Shown piece after piece: positions 46,717 through 56,343 of a stretch of DNA of 64,000 nucleotides. Source of the DNA: Brenneria izbisi (GTDB lineage Bacteria > Pseudomonadota > Gammaproteobacteria > Enterobacterales > Enterobacteriaceae); NCBI RefSeq assembly GCF_025840185.1, contig NZ_JAMPJU010000001.1, forward strand, positions 186,001 to 250,000. The letters are read 5' to 3'. Under the pieces are notes generated by a model. It worked only from the letters and a program-made list of their open reading frames with translations, was not told where the DNA came from and made no database searches. Every line of letters begins with the position of its first letter. The stretch's first letter is position 1. The position numbers and the translations under genes are program-made.

Positions 46717-48843
46717 TTAGTTCACTGCGGTAAAGCGCAGCAGGATAGCCGCCTCTGGGTCGAGAATCGGTAGCGCGATGCCGACGTTCTCAAGCCAGTC
46801 GCCGCTCAAGGTTATGGACTGTTTAAGCCAGTCTGGATAGCGTTTCATGGTGTTGTTTCGGGGTTGACGCATGCTGTCGGGCATGTCCAGAACTTCAAGG
46901 CGATAGGGCGTGTCGGGTTGCAAACCGGGGATACGCAGGTTGCCGCACAAGGCGTATTCCGGTAGTGCAAGCTGGCTTATCAGGACCACCGCTTGCTGTT
47001 GATCCTGTGCGATAACGGCATTGATCAAGGTGGTGTTATCGAGATGATCGATGCGCACTTGAGTACCGGTGTGCAATACGGGCCGCAACTGCTTATGCAA
47101 AGCGATATAACGGGCGAAAGCCTGTTGCTCGGACTGCGGCTCGCAGACGGGATCGAGTTCCACCCCCATATGCCCGAACAGCGCCGTGAGTCCGCGAAAA
47201 TTAATGCTGTGTCTGCGGGATGTGGTGTGGCATGGGGTGCCGCCAATGTGAGCGCCCATCACTTCTGGCGGAAAGAAGTAACTCATGCCTCGCTGGATCT
47301 GTTGACGGTCAAGCGCATCATTACTGTCAGACGGCCAGAAACGGTGACAACGTTTCAGTATTTCATAATCAATCCGACCGCCGCCCGATGCGCAGGACTC
47401 AAACTCAACGGCGGGAAACCGGCTATTCAGTTGGTCAAAGAGCCGGTACAACTGTTCGGTCTGCCGTATCTGACTGGCATGGCCCAGATGAGCGGGTTGC
47501 ACCATTTCACGGTTAAAATCCCATTTGACATAATCGATCGAATGCTCACTCAGCAACCAGTTCAAACGTTCCAGCAGGTAGTCATATACCTGTGGATTCG
47601 ACAGATCCAGCAGCAACTGATGGCGACCTTCCCGCATTGGGTAGTTATCCAGTTTCAGCACCCAATCCGGGTGATGGCGATACAATTCAGAATCCTGATT
47701 GATCATTTCTGGCTCAACCCAGATACCAAATTCCATACCGTGATTTTTTACTGCATCGATCACGGGTTTTAGTCCTTGCGGGTATTTTTCTGCGTCAATG
47801 TACCAGTCGCCCAGCGAACTGAGATCGCTGTTGCGTCCTTTAAACCAGCCGTCATCAATGATGAAACGTTCAATGCCGATTTTGGCCGCCTTCTCTGCCA
47901 TACGGATGATGTAGTCAGGATCATGCCTGAAGTAGATGCCTTCCCAGGTATTGAGATGCACCGGACGTGGTTTATCCGCCAGCGATGGCGTGATGTGCTG
48001 ACGCACATAGTGATGAAAATTGCGGCTCATGCCATTCAAACCGTTAGCGGAGTAGGTGGCATAAACCCAGGGCGTACTGATGCTTTGTCCGGTATCCAGC
48101 GAAATTTCGCCAGAGAAATAGAGCGCTTCGGCCTGAATCTGACGACGGCCATCGCTTTTACAATCAGCGCGTAAACGGTGATTACCACTCCAGGCCAGGT
48201 GTAACCCCCAGACTTCGCCTTGTTGCTCGCTGAAACCGGCGTTGCCTGCCATCATCCCCGGAAAGTATTCGTGTGATGTTCTGCCGCGCCGGTTTTCCTG
48301 TATATAACCGCCGTGTTCCAGTCTGAGCGAGTGTCGTTGGAACTCTTTTATCCAGCGGCCATGAAACGCCATGATTTCATTGGCCCGTTCGGGTAAGGGC
48401 AGCGTGACGGCGAGCCGATCGACCTGATAGCGGCCCGATTTAATATTGGTCAGCGTATTTCGGGTTTTAAGTACGCCGCTGTTGGGACACAACTGCAACA
48501 CGCTTACCAGGCGAAGACCTGCGATCGCATCCTCGCTGACAATCGTCAGCGTATTATTTGCGACTGAATGACTCTGCGGCGTGAAGACGGGAGACCAGTC
48601 CAGACCATGACGGTTTCCTTCCATTCCGGGCGCGCTGAACAAGCCGCGGCCATTCTCAGGACATAGCGTCAACGGGACATCATCGTCCAGACGGCTATTG
48701 GCCACCGGGCGGTTTAATGCCGCGATCATTTCCGGTTGATAGTCCCGTAGCGATTTGCCCCAATAAATCATTTCCGCATAGGGATAACAACGAATGATAA
48801 GGTCAGCGTGACGGCTGGATAACCGGACAACGTTATTGTTCAT
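46717..48843 (-). CDS. rafA: Alpha-galactosidase, GH36 (RafA type)
   Basis: The 708-residue protein has the length of plasmid-borne E. coli RafA. It is a GH36 enzyme with an N-terminal beta-sandwich, RFIIDDGWFKGRN, the nucleophile Asp in DYVKWDFNRE and the acid/base Asp in FWPSDSNDALDRQ. No signal peptide is seen, so it acts in the cytoplasm on imported raffinose, melibiose or related alpha-galactosides. ATG 48843 has GGGAGAG just upstream. It is the second gene of the leftward operon, 92 bases after the permease gene. No sucrose hydrolase (rafD) follows; asr is next. Confidence 0.93.
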   Translation of the reverse strand: MNNNVVRLSSRHADLIIRCYPYAEMIYWGKSLRDYQPEMIAALNRPVANSRLDDDVPLTLCPENGRGLFSAPGMEGNRHGLDWSPVFTPQSHSVANNTLTIVSEDAIAGLRLVSVLQLCPNSGVLKTRNTLTNIKSGRYQVDRLAVTLPLPERANEIMAFHGRWIKEFQRHSLRLEHGGYIQENRRGRTSHEYFPGMMAGNAGFSEQQGEVWGLHLAWSGNHRLRADCKSDGRRQIQAEALYFSGEISLDTGQSISTPWVYATYSANGLNGMSRNFHHYVRQHITPSLADKPRPVHLNTWEGIYFRHDPDYIIRMAEKAAKIGIERFIIDDGWFKGRNSDLSSLGDWYIDAEKYPQGLKPVIDAVKNHGMEFGIWVEPEMINQDSELYRHHPDWVLKLDNYPMREGRHQLLLDLSNPQVYDYLLERLNWLLSEHSIDYVKWDFNREMVQPAHLGHASQIRQTEQLYRLFDQLNSRFPAVEFESCASGGGRIDYEILKRCHRFWPSDSNDALDRQQIQRGMSYFFPPEVMGAHIGGTPCHTTSRRHSINFRGLTALFGHMGVELDPVCEPQSEQQAFARYIALHKQLRPVLHTGTQVRIDHLDNTTLINAVIAQDQQQAVVLISQLALPEYALCGNLRIPGLQPDTPYRLEVLDMPDSMRQPRNNTMKRYPDWLKQSITLSGDWLENVGIALPILDPEAAILLRFTAVN

Positions 48844-48935
48844 AATCTCTCCCAACAAAATCCAATAATTTGCCAATGCGCCTGAAAATATTTTCCTGAG
48901 AACGAGACGCCGATAACGGCATTGCGGTATTGATC

Positions 48936-50234
48936 TTAAAGCGGCGGTTTTTCCGCCATTGGTTTACCGCCTTTTAACCAGACGCGAAGACTTTCCACCA
49001 CGCCATGACCTGAGAGGGTAAAAGCCGATATCACCGTGAACGTTAATACGATACTTCCCAACACCATGTAGGTATTTTGGAACCCCATACTGTCATACAT
49101 ACGACCGGCAAATACCGACATGAAAATCATGGATAATTGTTTGCTGAAGCAGAAGCCAATCAGGTAGACCGTGGCGGAAAAGCGGACTTCAAATACCTGG
49201 GTGATATATTTAAAAGAACCAACCAACAGGAATGGCACTTCGAACATATGTAATATTTTCAGCAAGACGACTTCGATAGCGGTCGTTGCAAATGCGGAAC
49301 CGATAATACGCACCGACATAATCGCGCCCGCGAGCAATAACGCATTTTTGCTGCCGATACGCGCAATAATGACCGGCGCAAAAAACATGATTGTTGCATT
49401 CAGCAATTCGCCGCCAGTGGTAACGAAACCAAATATTTCAGTGCCTTGTTGTTTGGTGGCGAAGAATGAGGTAAAAAAGTTGGCGAACTGTTGATCGAAA
49501 ACATCATAAATACAGGCTACGCCGACGATATAAAGAATGAAGAACCATAGCGCCGGTTTTTTCAGCAATTCAAGGGCGTTTTTCAGATTGAATGGCGGCT
49601 TATTGGCGCCCAGTTTATCGACGACATAAACGGTGGATTGCTGATCCGGCCTGGATAGAAATAACAATACAGCCAGTACCAGCGCACAACCTGAAGCCAT
49701 CCAGAATATCAGTGCATTGTTGATGGTATACAACATACCGACCACACTGGCGCATAATGCCCAGCCAATACAGCCAAACATTCTGGTGCGACCGTACTCG
49801 AAATTGCTATGACGACTGACCTTCTCAATATAGGCTTCAATAGCGTGCGAGCCGCCGGTGAAAACAAATCCCAGATAGCATCCGCCGATCAGCGCGCCAA
49901 TAAAAATATTGAATTTCAGCAGCGGACTGAAAACATAAATAAAGAATGGCGCAAAGAGCACCAATAACCCGACGATAATCCACATCAGGTGCTTTTTTAC
50001 GCCGAGCTTATCGGACAACGGCCCCATCATTGGCTGAAAAGCCAGCGCAAATAATGAAATGCTGCCAAATACAATACCAGTATCGGTTTTACTTAAATTA
50101 TTAATATCATGCAGCCATATCGGGAAAAATGGATAGTAGGAAGCCATGATAAAAAAATAGAAGAAAAAAAAGAGCCCGAACAACCAGAAATTACGGTTTC
50201 CCCAATAGGATTTTTCTTCTGTTGCTTCGTTCAT
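48936..50234 (-). CDS. rafB: Galactoside:H+ symporter of the LacY/RafB family
   Basis: The 432-residue, 12-segment MFS permease matches LacY/RafB across its length. The residues needed for proton-coupled galactoside transport are visible: Glu in [16 protein letters not shown] (LacY Glu126) with Arg (144), GGELLNA (Glu269), MSVRIIG (Arg302), and [12 protein letters not shown] (Lys319, His322, Glu325). With rafA downstream, raffinose or melibiose is the likely substrate. ATG 50234 has GAGG seven bases upstream; an in-frame start 24 codons earlier lacks support. Expression starts from the operator region at 50.37 kb. Confidence 0.93.
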   Translation of the reverse strand: MNEATEEKSYWGNRNFWLFGLFFFFYFFIMASYYPFFPIWLHDINNLSKTDTGIVFGSISLFALAFQPMMGPLSDKLGVKKHLMWIIVGLLVLFAPFFIYVFSPLLKFNIFIGALIGGCYLGFVFTGGSHAIEAYIEKVSRHSNFEYGRTRMFGCIGWALCASVVGMLYTINNALIFWMASGCALVLAVLLFLSRPDQQSTVYVVDKLGANKPPFNLKNALELLKKPALWFFILYIVGVACIYDVFDQQFANFFTSFFATKQQGTEIFGFVTTGGELLNATIMFFAPVIIARIGSKNALLLAGAIMSVRIIGSAFATTAIEVVLLKILHMFEVPFLLVGSFKYITQVFEVRFSATVYLIGFCFSKQLSMIFMSVFAGRMYDSMGFQNTYMVLGSIVLTFTVISAFTLSGHGVVESLRVWLKGGKPMAEKPPL

Positions 50235-50671
50235 AAACACCTCATCACAGATAACGCAAAAGTAGAAGTACCGACGTTTCTCATGGTTTTGGCGTGAGAG
50301 CGGCATCAGACGCCTGTCTGTTTTTTGATGGTGTACTCACAGGCTATCATCGAAACGCTTGGCATAAACATAGATCCGAAACGTTTAGGATTGGAATCTA
50401 AACGTTTCGGATCTGTGATGTGTTTAAAAGTTATGCTCTGAGATTGATCGAGACGAAAGCGGGCGGTCAATAACGTGATAAAATTGGCAAGTGGTGCGTT
50501 TTCATTTCCGCAAGGAATGGAATAGGGGGCGCGGGTTGGTTGTCAGTAGCGTAAATTCAATGGGTTGACCGGCGCACTGTCTGCTGGTTGCACGATAACG
50601 GGAGAATGCCGCGCTTCCGTTAAACGGTGGATCACGGGTGACGATGTCATTAAAAAAATGGTCATTAAAAA
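50235..50671. other. Divergent control region of the galactoside operon
   Basis: This 437-base region separates rafB and the repressor gene. It contains the paired operators at 50373-50413, a weaker third copy CGAAACGCTT at 50351-50360, and the triplicated start-codon repeat at 50644-50686. I found no clear CRP site. Confidence 0.6.
50373..50413. promoter_or_regulatory. Paired LacI-family operators forming one large inverted repeat
   Basis: A perfect 16-base inverted repeat (GATCCGAAACGTTTAG at 50373-50388, CTAAACGTTTCGGATC at 50398-50413) with a nine-base spacer. Each arm holds an AAACGTTT core, a typical LacI-family operator; the centres are 21 bases, two helical turns, apart. The divergent repressor encoded next door is the expected ligand. 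Confidence 0.85.
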
Positions 50672-50686
50672 ATGTCATTAAAAAAA
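50644..50686 (+). repeat. Triplicated start-codon repeat of the repressor gene
   Basis: Three near-identical 14-base units follow each other: ATGTCATTAAAAAA (50644), ATGGTCATTAAAAA (50658) and ATGTCATTAAAAAA (50672). Each has an ATG, and the three ATGs are in three different frames. Only the third opens the repressor; the first gives a 16-codon frame and the second a seven-codon frame. Confidence 0.9.
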
Positions 50687-51682
50687 ATCGCTAATGAACT
50701 GGGACTGTCTTCCACCACGGTCAGCCGTGCGTTGAATGGATACGATGATGTGGCGGCAGAGACACGCGAGCGTATCGTTGCGGCCGCCAGACGATTGGGT
50801 TATCAACCAAATTCGTTGGCCCGGCGACTGAAAATGGGGAAAACCGATGCGGTCGCGCTGGCCTATCCTTCACGCCCGCGGGTGCTGAACAACTCGACAT
50901 TTCTGGAGATGATCAGTTGGATCAGCATTGAGTTGGCGAAATTTGGCATCGATTTGTTGTTGATCCCCGATGAACCTGATGAAACGCATCAGTCCCTTAT
51001 TCATCTGGTGGAAACGCGCCGAGTGGATGCCCTGTTGGTTGCTCATACACAGCCAGAAGATCACCGGCTGAAATACCTGCAAAAACAGAAGTTCCCCTTT
51101 CTGGCGCTGGGGCGCAGCAATTTATCACAACCTTACGCCTGGTTTGATTTTGATAACTACGCCGGTTCTTCTTTGGCGGTGAAACGGCTGGCCGGGTTGG
51201 GGCATCAGCGAATCGCTTTTCTCAGCACCAATGCGCGACTTTCGTATGTCGAGCAACGGCTGCAAGGGTATTGCGATACCTTGTCGCTATGTGGATTGCC
51301 GCAGCCCGAAGGATACGTACAGCAGGCTGAGCCCGATCGTCCTGGAGGTTACCACGCGACCCGGCGATTGCTGGAACTTGACGTTCCCCCTACGGCGATT
51401 ATCACCGATTGCAATATGCTGGGCGATGGCGCGGCCAGCGCGCTTCAGCAAGCGGGGCTGCTGGGCGGAGAAGGCATATCGCTGATTGCGTATGATGGGT
51501 TGCCGGATGACAGCCTGATTGATGTCGCTGTGACGCCTATTGTGCAGAATACCCGCGCCAGCGTGGGTAAACAGATTGCAGCCATGATTCATGATTTACT
51601 GCAAGGCGTCGAACCGCAGCGGGTTCAGGTTCTATGGCAGCCGGAGCTTGGCGTGGGCGATACCGATTGCGCGCCTGTCTGA
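50672..51682 (+). CDS. rafR: LacI-family repressor of the galactoside operon
   Basis: The 336-residue protein has an N-terminal LacI helix-turn-helix (MSLKKIANELGLSSTTVSRALNG), the hinge helix (NSLARRLKMGKT, about 48-59) and a periplasmic-binding-protein-like effector domain to the C-terminus. It should bind the AAACGTTT operators about 260 bases upstream and be released by an alpha-galactoside. The start has no ribosome-binding site of its own, being the third copy of a 14-base repeat; translation may depend on the short upstream frames. Its 3' end overlaps rstB on the other strand by 58 bases. Confidence 0.9.
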   Translation: MSLKKIANELGLSSTTVSRALNGYDDVAAETRERIVAAARRLGYQPNSLARRLKMGKTDAVALAYPSRPRVLNNSTFLEMISWISIELAKFGIDLLLIPDEPDETHQSLIHLVETRRVDALLVAHTQPEDHRLKYLQKQKFPFLALGRSNLSQPYAWFDFDNYAGSSLAVKRLAGLGHQRIAFLSTNARLSYVEQRLQGYCDTLSLCGLPQPEGYVQQAEPDRPGGYHATRRLLELDVPPTAIITDCNMLGDGAASALQQAGLLGGEGISLIAYDGLPDDSLIDVAVTPIVQNTRASVGKQIAAMIHDLLQGVEPQRVQVLWQPELGVGDTDCAPV

Positions 51683-52998
51683 AATAAGTGAGAGCGCGGC
51701 AACAGCGCGGCAGTGGCGGCGGTTTTTATCGGCCAGCAAAAGCGAAAACTGGCGCCCCCAAGCGGGCTGCGGTCAACCGTAATCGCGCCGGCATAAGCCC
51801 GTGCAATGGCGTGTACAATCGCCAGCCCCAATCCGCAGCCGCCGCTGCTGTTTTCTATTCCGGCGGCAAGACGAACAAAAGGCTCAAAAATAGCGTCGCG
51901 ATTTTCCGGCGCGATACCGGGGCCATCATCCTCAACCTGTAAACACGCCGTTTGATCCGCGTTCAGCCACAGGCTGATATGCAGCCGACGTCGGCAAAAC
52001 CGCAGGCCGTTATTGACAAGGTTGTTCAGTACCCGCTCCATCAGTCGCAGATCCAGCGCGCCCACGCTTTCTGGCCGGGGAATATCCAGTGTAATGGTTT
52101 TATCCGGTTGGATCAGCCGGAAGTCGTCAACTTTGGTTTGCAACCAAACGGGAAAATCGATCTCGGTGAGATGCAGGGTGACTTGAGCACGATCCAGTCG
52201 CGCATAGGTAAGTAGTTCATCAATCAACGCTTCAAGCTGTCCGATATCCCGGTTTAGCGCCTGCTGCTCTTCCTCTGTCAGATTCTCGCTCATGGCGAGT
52301 CGATAGCGCAGGCGTACCAGCGGCGTACGCAGTTCATGGGCAACATTATCGATCAGCTGTTTTTTGCTGGTGATCAACTGATTCAGGTTATCCGCCATCC
52401 GGTTAAAGGCGACGCCGAACCGAAACAGGCTGGAGGTATTATCGAAATGAATGCGTTCTTCAAGATGGCCGTCCCCTAGTCGTTGGGCCGCGTTTTCCAG
52501 TTTCAGCATCGATTTCCAGTGCGGGCGCATCCACAAAAAGACCGGCAAAGCCAGCGACAAACCGATGAGCAGCACCAGCAACAGATCCAGTAAGCGCATT
52601 TCGTGCAGGAAAAACAGATACGGAATGGGGCCGACGGCCAGGACATAGTGGCTGCGCGGAATGCGCTGGATAAACGTATATTCATTATCCAGCGCCACGA
52701 TCTCGCCCTGCTTCAGTCGTTGTCTGGTTTGGGCGGGCAGCGAGTATTTATCCAGCGGCTCAATTTGCAGCTTGAACGACAGGTTTAAATCCAACTGATT
52801 GATGGTTTTATGCCAATCGCGGGGGGGGATGGTTCTCAGTTCATTACGGATCAAATAGAGCGAGCTTTTCATCAAGTCGTCCATGGATTGCCGCCCGGCA
52901 CGTTCTGCCGTCACCTTGTACACCAACCCAACCAGCAGCGTCATCACCACGAAGCAGGCAAACAGTAACAAAAAAAACTGGATGAACAACTTTTTCAT
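51625..52998 (-). CDS. rstB: Sensor histidine kinase RstB
   Basis: The 457-residue kinase has two membrane segments (about 5-27 and 137-156), a periplasmic sensor loop and a HAMP domain. The H-box is NVAHELRTPLVRLRYRL, the N-box NNLVNNGLRF, and the G-boxes VEDDGPGI and GGCGLGLAIV. E. coli RstB has 433 residues; here the normal end near FRFCWPI is followed by about 33 residues of low-complexity tail, largely encoded where the gene runs antisense into the repressor gene. The start overlaps the rstA stop as ATGA. Confidence 0.93.
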   Translation of the reverse strand: MKKLFIQFFLLLFACFVVMTLLVGLVYKVTAERAGRQSMDDLMKSSLYLIRNELRTIPPRDWHKTINQLDLNLSFKLQIEPLDKYSLPAQTRQRLKQGEIVALDNEYTFIQRIPRSHYVLAVGPIPYLFFLHEMRLLDLLLVLLIGLSLALPVFLWMRPHWKSMLKLENAAQRLGDGHLEERIHFDNTSSLFRFGVAFNRMADNLNQLITSKKQLIDNVAHELRTPLVRLRYRLAMSENLTEEEQQALNRDIGQLEALIDELLTYARLDRAQVTLHLTEIDFPVWLQTKVDDFRLIQPDKTITLDIPRPESVGALDLRLMERVLNNLVNNGLRFCRRRLHISLWLNADQTACLQVEDDGPGIAPENRDAIFEPFVRLAAGIENSSGGCGLGLAIVHAIARAYAGAITVDRSPLGGASFRFCWPIKTAATAALLPRSHLFQTGAQSVSPTPSSGCHRT

Positions 52999-53729
52999 AG
53001 CGCGGCCTCCTCCCAGGCGCTAGGCGCGAACAGGTAGCCCTTGTTGCGTACTGTTTTGATACGTGCTGGTTCCTGCGGGTTGTCGTACAGTTTTTTGCGT
53101 AGCCGCGAAACGGCAACGTCAATGCTGCGATCCATACCGTCGTAGCTGACGCCGCGCAGATTTTTCAGCAGCGCGTCGCGATCCATGACATGACCGGCAT
53201 GGGTGGCTAATTGCCAGAGCAGATCAAAGTCGGCGGTGGACAGCACAATATTCTCGTCGCCCAGCGTCACTTCGCGGTTTACCGGATCGATACACAGCAG
53301 GCCAAAATGCAACGGTTTATGCACCAGGAGTGATGGCGGCGGGTTTTCCGCCCCGGATTGTGGGGACGCGGCATACTGACGGAAGTGCAGACGCAGACGG
53401 GCAAGCAACACGGCGGGCGGCGTGGTTTTCAGAATATAATCGTCGGCGCCCATCTCCAGCGCCAGAATATGGTTCATGTCACTGTCCAATGAGGTGAGCA
53501 ACACGATCGGACCGTGGTATTGGGGCCGCAACTCACGGCAAATCGTCATGCCGTCTTTACCGGGCAACATGATATCCAACAGCACCAAATCAGGTTGTTG
53601 CTGCGCGATAAATGTCAACGCGTTATCGCCGCGAGGTTCCACCTGAACATCAATGTCATGTTTGCCCAGATAAGCGGCAATCAGCTTACCGACTTCCCCA
53701 TCATCTTCTACAAAAACAATCTTGTGCAT
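52995..53729 (-). CDS. rstA: Response regulator RstA
   Basis: The 244-residue OmpR-family regulator has a receiver domain with phospho-acceptor Asp in LVLLDIMLPGKDGM (about residue 52) and Lys in ILKTTPP. The C-terminal winged helix contains MDRSIDVAVSRLRKKL and TVRNKGYLF. In enterobacteria RstA is under PhoP control and activates asr and other genes. A candidate PhoP box lies about 80 bases upstream, and a target gene, asr, is in the same window. Confidence 0.95.
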   Translation of the reverse strand: MHKIVFVEDDGEVGKLIAAYLGKHDIDVQVEPRGDNALTFIAQQQPDLVLLDIMLPGKDGMTICRELRPQYHGPIVLLTSLDSDMNHILALEMGADDYILKTTPPAVLLARLRLHFRQYAASPQSGAENPPPSLLVHKPLHFGLLCIDPVNREVTLGDENIVLSTADFDLLWQLATHAGHVMDRDALLKNLRGVSYDGMDRSIDVAVSRLRKKLYDNPQEPARIKTVRNKGYLFAPSAWEEAAL

Positions 53730-53801
53730 GGTATCCGCATGGTGACGAAAACATTCGCTCTAGCATAGCTCCAGGTATGAACTGGCTCTAGCGATGAAGC
53801 G

Positions 53802-53816
53802 TAAACGAGTGTTAAG
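53802..53816 (-). promoter_or_regulatory. Candidate PhoP box upstream of rstA
   Basis: On the minus strand CTTAA-CACTC-GTTTA matches the PhoP direct repeat GTTTA-N5-GTTTA at eight of ten positions, 73-87 bases before the rstA start. E. coli rstA is a known PhoP target. Confidence 0.5.
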
Positions 53817-53988
53817 GCGCGGAACGCCGATGATTAATCGCGTAATGAAAGAAAATCCCCTCTGCCGCCGCAGACTGTAAAATTACCGTGAACCGTGCCA
53901 CTATAATAAGTAAGCCATCAGATGAGTCATGCTGTTAGCGCTGAAACTGTGTGATGCAGCCACTGGTGTTGTAGAGGAGCAAAGGGGA

Positions 53989-54408
53989 ATGAAGAAGGAT
54001 GACCCTGAATCTGTAGGTTCCAGTGAAAAAATCTGTATCGATTACACAGATTGTCTGGCCGCGTTGTGCAATAAACGCTGGCGTTTTATGGATGCCATGT
54101 ATGGCGTGTTGCCGATTTTCGGCATGGTGACCAAACGATCGCTGTCCCAGCCGGTTGCCACGAAAGAGCGCTTGAAAATGCTGGCGTTACAGGTGCTCTC
54201 CACCCAGGTCAGCGATGAAACGAATATTGTGAGATTGATTACTCTGGCGCAACAGCAAGGGCTGACCGCATTGGATATTCAGTTGCCGTATCCCTTAACC
54301 AATGAGCAATTAGTCACGATAGGCGAGGAGTGCAGCGACACGATGGCGCTGAGTCAACAGAATGAACGGCTTTCCATTCACCTTAAGTCGCCCGCGCCGA
54401 CGAAATAG
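53989..54408 (+). CDS. Uncharacterised 139-residue protein
   Basis: I do not recognise this protein. ATG 53989 has GAGGAG nine bases upstream; an in-frame ATG 60 bases earlier lacks one. It has no signal peptide. Residues about 15-35 carry DYTDCLAALCNKRWRF with two Cys. A hydrophobic patch, YGVLPIFGMV, follows, then a stretch of about 65 residues with LQVLSTQVSDETNIVRLITLAQQQGL and PYPLTNEQLVTIGEEC that looks helical. It lies between divergent rstA and convergent dauA, followed by a strong terminator, so it is expressed alone. Confidence 0.7.
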   Translation: MKKDDPESVGSSEKICIDYTDCLAALCNKRWRFMDAMYGVLPIFGMVTKRSLSQPVATKERLKMLALQVLSTQVSDETNIVRLITLAQQQGLTALDIQLPYPLTNEQLVTIGEECSDTMALSQQNERLSIHLKSPAPTK

Positions 54409-54414
54409 ATTATT

Positions 54415-54465
54415 CGCCGCCAACGGGCAGCGCGCTTCTGCCCGTTGGCGGCGACGCCTTTTATT
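54415..54465. terminator. Strong hairpin between the 139-residue gene and dauA
   Basis: CGCCGCCAACGGGCAG (54415-54430) and CTGCCCGTTGGCGGCG (54438-54453) form a perfect 16-base stem with a seven-base loop, followed by ACGCCTTTTATT on the plus strand. It partly overlaps the dauA stop region. Confidence 0.8.
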
Positions 54466-56179
54466 CAGTGATCGCGCCAGGTTGGTTTTCGGCAATCGCT
54501 TCCAGCGCCTGTGATAGCGAACCATAGAAACTGAGGCGGCCTTCAATGGGATGAACATTGGCGCGCGCCAGCGTTTTTAATGGCTGGAACGGGATGTCGG
54601 TGATAATCAGCCGTTTCCCCGCCGGCAACATTTCACTGAAACGCAGGAAAGCATTCAATCCCCCGGCGTCCAGTACCGGCACCGCATCCCATTGCAGAAT
54701 AATGGTCTGATACGCTTCGCTGCGTTGCATCAGATCATTGAAGATACGTTCAGCCGCGGCGAAAAATAGCGGGCCGTTGACGCGTAACACCAGATGGTCC
54801 GGTATTTTCGTATCCGGCAATTCACTCAGTTTGGTCATCTGTGCGATGCGCCGCATAAAGAGCAATGACGCCAGCACAATCCCGACAGTGATGGCAATCA
54901 CCATATCGAACAGCACGGTCAGCGACATACACAGCAGCATGACGATGATGTCGTCTTTGGGGCCGTGACGCAGCAGATCGACGACTTTGTGCGCTTCGCT
55001 CATATTCCAGGCGACCATCAGCAGTAATGACGCCATCGCCGCCAGCGGCAGATATGAAAGCCAGGGCGCGAGAACCAATAGCGCCAGTAACACCAGCAAG
55101 GCATGAACCACGGCGGAGATTGGCGATGTGGCGCCCGCGCGCACGTTGGCCGCGGAGCGGGCAATGGCGGCGGTGGCGGTGATGCCGCCAAAGAACGGGG
55201 CGATGATATTGCCAAAGCCCTGTCCCATCAGTTCCGCGTTCGAGTGGTGTTTCTTGCCTGTCATCCCATCCAGCACCACGGCACAGAGCAAAGACTCGAT
55301 CGCGCCGAGCATCGCCATGGAGAAGGCGGCGGGCAGCAGGGCGGAAATGCTTTGCCAGTCCAGTTTCATCGCTTCCGCGCCTGGGGCGGCAATATCCCAG
55401 GGCAGCACCAAATGCGGCAGAATCGGCGGAATGCCTTGTCCCTGAGAGCCATCGTCCAGCAGATAACTGAAGCGGGAACCGATGGTCGCCACCTCTGTGC
55501 CGAACAGCGACACGATCCCCATTACCGCCATTCCCGCCAGCAGCGCGGGAAGATGGCCCGGCAGACGGATCCCCAGTTTGGGCCAGACAATCAAGACCAG
55601 CAGCGTGGTGACGCCAATCAGCATATCGCCGGGCTGTAACGTGGGCATGGCGAATGCAAGCTCGGCCACCTTGTCAACATAGTGTTCAGGAACCGTCACC
55701 ATATGCAAGCCAAAGAAATCTTTGATTTGCATAGTGGCGATGGTAATGGCAATCCCGGAGGTAAATCCCAGCGTGACGGACAGCGGAATATATTCAATCA
55801 GCCGTCCCAGCCGGCAGACGCCCATTAACAGCAGAAAGACGCCGGAAAGCAGTGTCGCGACCAACAAACCGGACAGACCGAATTGTTGGGAAACCGGATA
55901 TAAAATAACCACAAAGGCCGCTGTTGGGCCGGAAACACTGTAGCGGGAACCTCCGCTGACAGCGATGATAATCCCGGCAATCGCGGAGGTATAAAGACCA
56001 TATTGCGGCGGCACGCCGCTGGCAATCGCCAACGCCATCGCCAGTGGTATGGCGATGATCCCAACGGTAACCCCGGCAATAATGTCTTGAATAAAGCGAT
56101 GTAGCGTATATTTTTCGCGCCAGCACGCTTCAATAAGCGCGCTGAACGGTTTGATACCGTTAATTCCGTGCGTTTTCAT
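54461..56179 (-). CDS. dauA: C4-dicarboxylate transporter DauA (SulP/SLC26 family)
   Basis: The 572-residue protein has the SulP membrane domain: [23 protein letters not shown] near residues 34-56, [10 protein letters not shown], then many membrane segments to about 430. A cytoplasmic C-terminal STAS domain (about 440-560) contains [15 protein letters not shown] and [10 protein letters not shown]. coli DauA (YchM) has about 560 residues and imports succinate, fumarate and aspartate at acid pH. It is transcribed leftward after chaA, with 164 bases between them, and the two genes are also neighbours in E. coli. Confidence 0.92.
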   Translation of the reverse strand: MKTHGINGIKPFSALIEACWREKYTLHRFIQDIIAGVTVGIIAIPLAMALAIASGVPPQYGLYTSAIAGIIIAVSGGSRYSVSGPTAAFVVILYPVSQQFGLSGLLVATLLSGVFLLLMGVCRLGRLIEYIPLSVTLGFTSGIAITIATMQIKDFFGLHMVTVPEHYVDKVAELAFAMPTLQPGDMLIGVTTLLVLIVWPKLGIRLPGHLPALLAGMAVMGIVSLFGTEVATIGSRFSYLLDDGSQGQGIPPILPHLVLPWDIAAPGAEAMKLDWQSISALLPAAFSMAMLGAIESLLCAVVLDGMTGKKHHSNAELMGQGFGNIIAPFFGGITATAAIARSAANVRAGATSPISAVVHALLVLLALLVLAPWLSYLPLAAMASLLLMVAWNMSEAHKVVDLLRHGPKDDIIVMLLCMSLTVLFDMVIAITVGIVLASLLFMRRIAQMTKLSELPDTKIPDHLVLRVNGPLFFAAAERIFNDLMQRSEAYQTIILQWDAVPVLDAGGLNAFLRFSEMLPAGKRLIITDIPFQPLKTLARANVHPIEGRLSFYGSLSQALEAIAENQPGAITE

Positions 56180-56343
56180 CTAAGAAAGAACCAATAAAGA
56201 AACAAAGAATGGCGGGCCGGTTTGGTCCGTCGTAGACAAGCGTGATATACGATACGCCTGATGCTCTTCACAGATCCAGATATACATCAAGAGATGTCGA
56301 TTAGGCGGTGATGCCGCAGATGCGGCATCGATAAGACGAGCGC

